NCBI GenBank assembly: GCA_019057775.1
Contig: JAHLWT010000127.1
Span: forward strand, 1 to 10,690
From: Promethearchaeota archaeon
GTDB lineage: Archaea > Asgardarchaeota > Lokiarchaeia > Sigynarchaeales > SOKP01
DNA: 10,690 nt
Direction: 5' to 3'
The notes under the pieces are model-generated. The model had not been told where the DNA came from, ran no database searches, and saw only the letters and a list, made by a program, of their open reading frames with translations. The position numbers were made by a program, and so were the translations under genes. Below are positions 1 through 3,578 of this stretch, in pieces. Each line of letters opens with the position of its first letter. Within the stretch, counting starts at the first letter, position 1.

Positions 1-176
1 CCCCCAAACAATTAGAAAACCCTCCCTCCCCCGTGTCCTGAAGTAAATAAAGGGAACATTATTTGATATTTATTCGGATATAAATCCAACCAGTTAGATT
101 ATTAATCGTAGGCAAATGTATCTCTTAACTTTATGTCTTATTTAGTTCCACTTTAGCTGACGACATACAATCTTGT

Positions 177-302
177 AAATCACCATGTGTATCAAACGGA
201 CTCCAAATATTATATTTACTAAAAATAGTAGTATTATATGGAATCCGTTTTTATTGTTTTATATGGCATTATATGGTAATTTGGGGTAGAATATAATGTT
301 AG
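177..302 (+). repeat. Repeat A, copy 1 (upstream of gene 1)
   Basis: This 126-bp stretch aligns over its whole length with 1232-1358, with scattered substitutions. The best conserved part is the last 18 bases, GGTAGAATATAATGTTAG, identical in both copies. Inside lies an inverted repeat, AAACGGACTCCA (195-206) against TGGAATCCGTTT, which pairs at 11 of 12 positions and could form a hairpin. Both copies sit immediately upstream of a gene and end inside a GTTAG core, so the repeat is tied to the cassette boundary. A role as promoter, recombination site or both is inference. Confidence 0.85.
292..297 (+). promoter_or_regulatory. Possible -10-like TATAAT in repeat A1
   Basis: TATAAT lies within the 18-base block that is identical in both A repeats, 29 bases before the start codon of gene 1. 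The copy in A2 is at 1348-1353. I see no convincing -35 element at the usual spacing. The Bacteroidota pattern TAnnTTTG is only approximated by the nearby TAATTTG, which is one base short. Conservation in both copies is the main support. Confidence 0.3.
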
Positions 303-304
303 GT
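298..304 (+). other. Cassette-type core GTTAGGT opening unit 1
   Basis: The heptamer fits the integron core consensus GTTRRRY. Its exact reverse complement, ACCTAAC, occurs at 1046-1052, just after the gene content of the unit. In integron cassettes the core at the start of a cassette complements the inverse core at the end of the same cassette, and that pattern is seen here. The start codon of gene 1 follows 21 bases after the core. Confidence 0.5.
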
Positions 305-309
305 TAATT

Positions 310-318
310 AAGGAAAGG
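310..318 (+). promoter_or_regulatory. Purine-rich ribosome binding site of gene 1
   Basis: AAGGAAAGG lies 7 bases before the ATG at 326. It decides between two close ATGs: the one at 322 runs only four codons to a stop, whereas 326 opens the 129-codon frame. Confidence 0.55.
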
Positions 319-325
319 AAAATGG

Positions 326-715
326 ATGAGGCTTAAACGAAGTTCTATCTTAGGAAGCAGTATTGCCGGATTAACAGCCCTTTTGGGAATATTGCTATTT
401 ACAACCCTTTTGTGCTTAGAAAAAATAGGTCAAGTAACTTATGTATCTCTACTCAGTTTGACGGCAATAGTATCCCTCGTTTTACATGGCTTTTCAAGGG
501 TGCGTGAGATTGACTTAAAAAATCTCAAAATGGTTTTAGATCCTATGGCTGAAATTAAACCGGGTTCTTATAAAGATGAGTCAACTGGCAATAGGATAGG
601 GATATCCGTTTCACCTAATTACTCGATTGTAAAAGTTAATGACATAGAATATTATTTTAAGAGGGAAACGGGGGAATTTGATGGTTATTCTATGCCAACT
701 AATGATCAAGAGTAG
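326..715 (+). CDS. Small membrane protein of unknown function, two predicted helices
   Basis: This gene encodes 129 residues that I do not recognise as a known family. Two hydrophobic stretches, at about residues 9-31 and 38-57, would form a transmembrane hairpin. They are followed by a soluble, charged tail of about 70 residues with a central VKVNDIEYYF segment that looks beta-structured. The basic start MRLKRSS suggests that the N terminus and the tail lie in the cytoplasm. The start at 326 is supported by AAGGAAAGG seven bases upstream. The gene opens 21 bases after the GTTAGGT core and behind repeat A1, so it reads as the first gene of a mobile cassette. Its last 10 bases overlap the end of the convergent mini gene at 706-903. 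No partner or reaction can be deduced. It could be an accessory or immunity-type membrane protein, but nothing in the sequence proves that. Confidence 0.7.
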   Translation: MRLKRSSILGSSIAGLTALLGILLFTTLLCLEKIGQVTYVSLLSLTAIVSLVLHGFSRVREIDLKNLKMVLDPMAEIKPGSYKDESTGNRIGISVSPNYSIVKVNDIEYYFKRETGEFDGYSMPTNDQE

Positions 716-903
716 CCTTTGTCATCTTCCCATTCTCTGGCCGCATCCTCTGTCGTTTTTCTTCCGACTTGGAAGATATGCCCCTTTGGCCATTTTTGTT
801 TATGCTCTTGTTCGCGACGCTCCAAGTCGGTCGTAATGCCACCATGAACGATTTTGTTACCAACTTTAAACTGATACTTGTAAGTATTTCGAGATTTTGC
901 CAT
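706..903 (-). CDS. GIY-YIG-like mini protein (65 aa)
   Basis: This short minus-strand gene encodes 65 residues starting MAKSRNTYKYQF. The segment HGGITTDLERREQEH (about residues 20-34) resembles the second half of the GIY-YIG nuclease signature, normally YxG-x-T-x(2-3)-LxxRxxxH, including the Arg and the following His. The C-terminal TTEDAAREWE could supply the helix with the metal-binding Glu. The first Tyr motif is not obvious, and 65 residues is shorter than the usual 80-100, so catalysis is doubtful. It may be a DNA-binding or degenerate relative. An in-frame ATG lies four codons upstream (915), but GGAGG five bases before 903 marks 903 as the start. Base composition is visibly richer in GC than its surroundings, which fits transfer. 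The gene converges on gene 1 and overlaps its last 10 bases. Confidence 0.65.
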   Translation of the reverse strand: MAKSRNTYKYQFKVGNKIVHGGITTDLERREQEHKQKWPKGHIFQVGRKTTEDAAREWEDDKGYS

Positions 904-908
904 ATTAA

Positions 909-913
909 CCTCC
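909..913 (-). promoter_or_regulatory. Shine-Dalgarno site GGAGG of the mini gene
   Basis: GGAGG lies five bases upstream of the ATG at 903. Strong Shine-Dalgarno sites are uncommon in Bacteroidota, so this suggests the gene came from another lineage. It also overlaps the alternative upstream ATG at 915, which argues against that start. Confidence 0.6.
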
Positions 914-1045
914 ATCTTTTTACTCTAAGAATTGTCATTAAAAATAGCAAAAAAAGATAAGAATTGCAATAAAAATCATGAAATTCCATATAGGTAGCCG
1001 TTGAGAGCAGTAATAGTCCAATTGAAAAACAAAAACAGCCCGTTA

Positions 1046-1052
1046 ACCTAAC
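1046..1052 (+). other. Inverse core ACCTAAC closing unit 1
   Basis: This is the exact reverse complement of the GTTAGGT core at 298-304 and fits the integron inverse core RYYYAAC. It is followed directly by an imperfect hairpin, as in attC sites. Confidence 0.5.
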
Positions 1053-1109
1053 CCGTCAATTCACCAGACCTCTATTCCGCTACACTTCATAGAGGCAGGT
1101 GATTTTGGC
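1053..1109 (+). other. attC-like imperfect hairpin after unit 1
   Basis: The stretch folds on itself. GTCAA pairs with TTGGC (one T-G wobble), TCACC with GGTGA, and CCTCTAT with ATAGAGG, with unpaired bases between the arms and an apical loop of about a dozen bases. Short interrupted stems with extrahelical bases next to an inverse core are typical of integron attC sites. A normal attC would end with a GTTRRRY core close by. Here only TTATCC follows, and the next good core is about 245 bases away beyond repeats B and A, so the call is tentative. Confidence 0.45.
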
Positions 1110-1115
1110 ATTATC

Positions 1116-1229
1116 CACTTTTTAACACTAAAATTATGACCTGGAAAAATCAGTAGAGATGATCATAATTGTAAGAATTACGGTTTTCGTGAAAAATAAA
1201 ACAATAATCCAAAATCATTTTTTAATCAT
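1116..1229 (+). repeat. Repeat B, copy 1
   Basis: This segment of about 114 bp aligns over its full length with 1955-2069. The two share CACTTTTTAACAC at the left end, GATGATCATAATTGT in the middle and ACAATAATCCAAAATCATT near the right end. It contains no open frame worth naming. It begins a few bases after the hairpin that closes unit 1 and runs directly into repeat A2, so B plus A forms a spacer of about 240 bp between the two units. Confidence 0.85.
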
Positions 1230-1231
1230 AC

Positions 1232-1358
1232 AAATCACCAGGTGGATCAAACGGGCCCCGGATATTATATTTATTAAAAAAAGGAGTATTATTTGGAATC
1301 CGTTTTTACTTGGATATATGAGTATTATACTGTAATTTGCGGTAGAATATAATGTTAG
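1232..1358 (+). repeat. Repeat A, copy 2 (upstream of the HEPN-like gene)
   Basis: This is the second copy of the repeat at 177-302, with the final 18 bases identical and ending in the GTTAG of the next core. Several substitutions fall inside the inverted repeat AAACGGG...CCGTTT. The outermost six pairs are kept and one A-T pair becomes G-T, so at least the base of the stem survives. Repeats B1 and A2 are contiguous here, whereas A1 lacks B on its left and B2 lacks A on its right. Confidence 0.85.
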
Positions 1359-1360
1359 CT
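1354..1360 (+). other. Cassette-type core GTTAGCT opening unit 2
   Basis: The heptamer departs from GTTRRRY at one position, but its exact reverse complement, AGCTAAC, occurs at 1907-1913 across the stop codon of the gene in between. The matching of start and end cores within each unit, with different variable bases in units 1 and 2, is what integron cassettes show. The start codon lies 30 bases downstream. Confidence 0.5.
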
Positions 1361-1390
1361 ACCGTTGGCCATTTGCTATAGCTAAAGATC

Positions 1391-1912
1391 ATGACAAAGT
1401 TCGGATTCAAAGAGATCAGTCCAAGCAATTGGTTAGAGCCCGATCGGGTGCTCAAAGGATTTGTTAGAATGTCGCCTAACGGGCGATTTCAACCCATTAC
1501 TGGCGATGAATATTTAAAACATATTTTGGAACCCAAACTTGTCGCATCAGTGCCCAAAGATGTGCAGGCCCTATTTGAGGTTGCACGCGGCGCTATGGCG
1601 TATGGCTTTTTCTTCTATCCTCTCTATACACTTGCCGCACAGCAGTTGTTTCGGGTTGCTGAGGCAGCAGTAATTCACAAGTGCAAAGCTTTGGGAGTTC
1701 TAAAACCAAAGGGAACATTTGAGAAAAGGATTGATTGGCTTACGAATGATGGAACCATTCCACAATCAGAATTGAATCGATGGGAAGCGATTCGTAAGCT
1801 GCGAAATATCGCGTCTCATCCTAATCGCCAATCTATTTTGACACTAGGGAATGCAATAGGCCAGCTAGAGGGCATCGCTGAACAGATCAATTCTCTATTC
1901 AGCGGCAGCTAA
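1391..1912 (+). CDS. HEPN-like cassette protein
   Basis: The gene encodes 173 residues. After about 45 N-terminal residues the protein appears to be alpha-helical: helices around 52-72 and 76-100, a linker, then 126-143 and 153-170. The segment LRNIASHP places Arg138 and His143 in an R-x4-H arrangement with an Asn after the Arg, the active-site signature of HEPN domains, which in many toxins and defence proteins cleave RNA. RNase activity is therefore plausible but not shown, since some HEPN-like families are only binding modules. A stretch of small and aromatic residues around 68-80 is hydrophobic but reads as a core helix rather than a membrane segment. The DNA is noticeably richer in GC than its surroundings, and its TAA stop lies inside the AGCTAAC core, as often seen in integron cassettes. 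No antitoxin-like partner is visible next to it. The ATG lacks a clear ribosome site. Confidence 0.7.
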   Translation: MTKFGFKEISPSNWLEPDRVLKGFVRMSPNGRFQPITGDEYLKHILEPKLVASVPKDVQALFEVARGAMAYGFFFYPLYTLAAQQLFRVAEAAVIHKCKALGVLKPKGTFEKRIDWLTNDGTIPQSELNRWEAIRKLRNIASHPNRQSILTLGNAIGQLEGIAEQINSLFSGS

Positions 1913-1913
1913 C
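1907..1913 (+). other. Inverse core AGCTAAC closing unit 2
   Basis: This is the exact reverse complement of the core at 1354-1360. It contains the stop codon of the HEPN-like gene, so the gene ends within the recombination-site-like sequence. Confidence 0.5.
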
Positions 1914-1937
1914 TTCCGCTGCAGGTGACCGCAGCGA
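1914..1937 (+). other. Hairpin after unit 2 (attC-like)
   Basis: CGCTGC (1917-1922) pairs perfectly with GCAGCG (1931-1936) around an eight-base loop. It follows the inverse core after three bases. About a dozen bases later CTTAAAC (1949-1955) resembles a core with its first base changed. The stem lacks a T tract, so an intrinsic terminator is less likely than a recombination-site hairpin. Confidence 0.45.
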
Positions 1938-1954
1938 CTGAGCTTGGGCTTAAA

Positions 1955-2069
1955 CACTTTTTAACACCAAAATTATTACCCGGAGAAATCAATATAGATG
2001 ATCATAATTGTGAGAATTGTGGTTTTCGTGCAAAATAAAACAATAATCCAAAATCATTTATTTAATATT
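1955..2069 (+). repeat. Repeat B, copy 2
   Basis: This is the second copy of the repeat at 1116-1229. Similarity stops near 2070, and repeat A does not follow, so the array, if it is one, has been cut off here by unrelated DNA. Confidence 0.85.
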
Positions 2070-2126
2070 ACCGGTAACCTTTTAATTAAGGATGTAGGAT
2101 TTCTTTCCTCTGTGTAAAATCTTAAC

Positions 2127-2219
2127 TTAGTCCATGGAAAGCAAAATTTCTGTATTGAAACTAACAAACAACTCTCCTCCAAATAATTTGAAATCGTATC
2201 CTCCCCTGAATGGTACCAT
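2127..2219 (-). pseudogene. Possible C-terminal remnant of a coding sequence
   Basis: A minus-strand frame reads MVPFRGGYDFKLFGG followed by about 15 residues ending EILLSMD and a stop. It stays open to about 2249 without another start. The glycine and aromatic rich alternation resembles the last strands of an outer-membrane beta-barrel, and it lies just downstream of an orphan T9SS tail on the same strand. At about 30-40 codons it may also be chance. I offer it only as possible debris. Confidence 0.2.
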
Positions 2220-2313
2220 AGAAAATGGGACGATTATTTGTATCCATTTTTATTTGACGATTCACTCGGAGGGTTAAATTGGTTTTAGAGGAATGGATTG
2301 AAATTTATTCAGC

Positions 2314-2445
2314 TTATTCAATAAGAATCTTACCTCTGTAAATTTTAGGTCCTCTTAGTTCAATCAAGTAAAATCCTTTTGGTAGGTTACCTCGATTTAA
2401 TTCTATCTTATTGCATATCTTCAAATAAAATTTTAAGAAATACAT
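2314..2445 (-). pseudogene. Orphan T9SS type A sorting-domain tail
   Basis: The minus-strand frame ends in NLPKGFYLIELRGPKIYRGK (residues 20-39) followed by ILIE and a TAA stop. This is the classic ending of T9SS type A sorting domains: a [LV]-x(2)-G-x-Y-x-[VI] strand, a short turn, then a basic residue and a hydrophobic end. An ATG at 2445 gives 43 codons, but the first 15 or so residues look unlike such a domain, and the PNP motif expected about 50 residues upstream is absent. I read it as the last part of a secreted-protein gene whose front was deleted. It cannot work as a sorting signal without a passenger. Confidence 0.55.
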
Positions 2446-2545
2446 AATTAAGAGTATTAAGAAAGCTGAAGAATATTACGGGAAGAAAGTGCCATAATGT
2501 TGGAAACTGTTGAATTTATGGGGTATAGTCAAATTGTTTGTTTGC

Positions 2546-2662
2546 TCAAACCCCTTGTTCACCGGTAAAATAATGCTCGTTAAGGGTAAAGACCACAAAA
2601 TGACCTGTTAGGATTAAGGAGTCAATTTCCTGAATTTCTGTTTTTTTCGTTAACTCATTCAT
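2546..2662 (-). pseudogene. Truncated CheW-like gene start (38 codons)
   Basis: The ATG at 2662 follows directly on the TAG stop of the receiver gene, so the two would be translationally coupled. The 38 residues include SLILTGHFVVFTLNEHYF, which resembles the first beta strands of CheW-type adaptor domains (pattern L-V-x-F-x-L-x-x-x-x-[YF]). CheW proteins couple chemoreceptors to the CheA kinase and are usually 140-180 residues. Here the frame stops after YFTGEQGV, and no continuation in another frame resembles the rest of CheW, so most of the gene is gone. The next recognisable coding on this strand is the orphan T9SS tail, consistent with a deletion joining two damaged genes. The family call rests on about 20 residues and is moderate at best. 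Confidence 0.5.
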
Positions 2663-3256
2663 CTATTCAGATATTGTATATTTTTTTTGTAATCCATCTT
2701 TTTCGAGTAATTCATTAATTTCCTTTTTCAGCTCAATCAACTGAAGTTCCCTGTCTACTGTTAGTTTATTAAACCTTTCAAGTTCGTTAATTCTTTCCTT
2801 CAGCGTTTTCTCCGCCTGCTTATATTCATTTAACAGGGAACGCATTTCCTCCTCGCTTTCGCGTAGTGCTTTTTCTGCCTTCGTGATACGTAGAGCGACA
2901 TTAACATGTGCAATTAGTACATCCTTATCGAAGGGTTTTGTAAGGAAAGAAAGTGCTCCAAATTCCAGGCCTCTGATAACGTCTTTGGAATCAGACTGAT
3001 ATGCTGTCAGTAATAAAACAGGAATATATCGTGTATATTCATCAGACTGCAAATGCTTACAGACTTCGTAACCATCCATATCAGGCATTCTAATATCAAG
3101 GATAATGGCGTCGGGCAATTCTTTTTTAGCTTTTTCAATTCCTTCCGGACCTGATTGTGTAATCAAAATTTCATAATCAGGGTAAGATCTTTTTAATAAC
3201 GCTTCTAATACAGCCAGGTTAAGTCTATTATCATCTATCACCAGGATTTTCGACAT
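2663..3256 (-). CDS. Response regulator: receiver domain plus coiled coil
   Basis: The protein has 197 residues. Residues 1-125 are a CheY-type receiver with the acidic pair Asp8-Asp9, the phosphoacceptor Asp54 in IILDIRMPDMDG, Thr84 and Lys107 (TKPFD). Residues 126-185 are a charged coiled coil containing LERFNKLTVDRELQLIELKK, a segment that typically links receiver or PAS modules to further signalling parts. No DNA-binding or enzymatic output domain follows, so output is probably through protein contacts, such as binding a kinase or chemotaxis adaptor. The stop abuts the start of a truncated CheW-like frame, which supports an original link to a chemotaxis-like pathway. The ATG at 3256 has no Shine-Dalgarno site, as is common in this phylum. 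The kinase that phosphorylates it is not adjacent, since debris separates it from the hybrid kinase upstream. Confidence 0.9.
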   Translation of the reverse strand: MSKILVIDDNRLNLAVLEALLKRSYPDYEILITQSGPEGIEKAKKELPDAIILDIRMPDMDGYEVCKHLQSDEYTRYIPVLLLTAYQSDSKDVIRGLEFGALSFLTKPFDKDVLIAHVNVALRITKAEKALRESEEEMRSLLNEYKQAEKTLKERINELERFNKLTVDRELQLIELKKEINELLEKDGLQKKYTISE

Positions 3257-3498
3257 GGTTTTTGTTTTATTGTTTTCGTTTCGTTGACTTGTAAAAAAAA
3301 TAATCTACTCCCAGTCATCTTTTGTTTCTTTAAATTTTGGATAGTTTTCAATTCTTTTTAAAAAGTCTTTTCTTACATCTGTCTTTTCTTTCCTTTGTAT
3401 ATTATCTATTGTTAAATACCATTTTTGTCATAATCTCAGCTATTAGTCCCAGAAAAATATAATTTTAATATCTTTTGATAAGCCTTGCTTAAATTATT
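3257..3498. other. Gene-free stretch between receiver gene and intron remnant
   Basis: Apart from the orphan fragment at 3305-3427 I see no gene here. The sequence is AT-rich. If the intron remnant at 3499-3578 was once complete, its upstream domains should have occupied this stretch on the plus strand, but no reverse transcriptase motif is visible in any frame. Confidence 0.5.
3305..3427 (-). pseudogene. Orphan C-terminal coding fragment
   Basis: A 40-codon minus-strand frame without an ATG ends TDVRKDFLKRIENYPKFKET (residues 18-37) followed by KDDWE and a TAG stop, 49 bases before the receiver gene. The charged, amphipathic composition is protein-like, and it lies between two decayed elements, so it may be the tail of a lost gene. 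I cannot name a family, and chance remains possible. Confidence 0.25.
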
Positions 3499-3578
3499 GA
3501 AATGTATGTCTTCAGCGAGAGTATCACGTACAGTTCTACGAGAGGTTTGGGTTTGAGACTCTCCCTTACCTACTCGTC
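3499..3578 (+). mobile_element. 3' end (domains V and VI) of a group II intron, remnant
   Basis: The segment contains CACGTACAGTTCTACGAGAG and ends CCTACTCGTC, both strongly reminiscent of the last two domains of bacterial group II introns. Domain V-like: GAAATGTA (3499-3506) pairs with TACAGTTC (3529-3536) with one mismatch. The usual AGC triad would read AAA, and the upper stem is irregular, so catalysis is unlikely. Domain VI-like: CGAG/CTCG, GGT/ACC and GGG/CCC stems leave TA unpaired at 3571-3572, matching the branch-point adenosine a few bases before the intron end. No intron-encoded reverse transcriptase is present upstream. The element lies antisense to the histidine kinase gene and touches its stop codon. 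The subclass cannot be assigned with confidence. Confidence 0.6.

Larger units (their letters stand above)
1..325. other. Noncoding leader region left of the first cassette
   Basis: I see no gene in this stretch. It starts with a C-rich run and continues as AT-rich DNA. From about 177 it carries repeat copy A1, which ends in the core heptamer GTTAGGT at 298-304. A GTTAGAT at 93-99 also fits the integron core consensus GTTRRRY, but a heptamer this degenerate is expected about once per kilobase, so I give it no weight. The sequence left of A1 is unlike repeat B, so the preceding unit, if there was one, has a different boundary. Confidence 0.6.

Noticed and set aside
93..99. GTTAGAT as an additional cassette core
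   Set aside because: It has no matching inverse core and no hairpin, and the consensus is degenerate enough to occur by chance about once per kilobase.
699..989. 96-codon minus-strand open frame over the mini gene
   Set aside because: It is out of frame with the GGAGG-preceded 65-residue gene, has no ribosome site and reads as a shadow.
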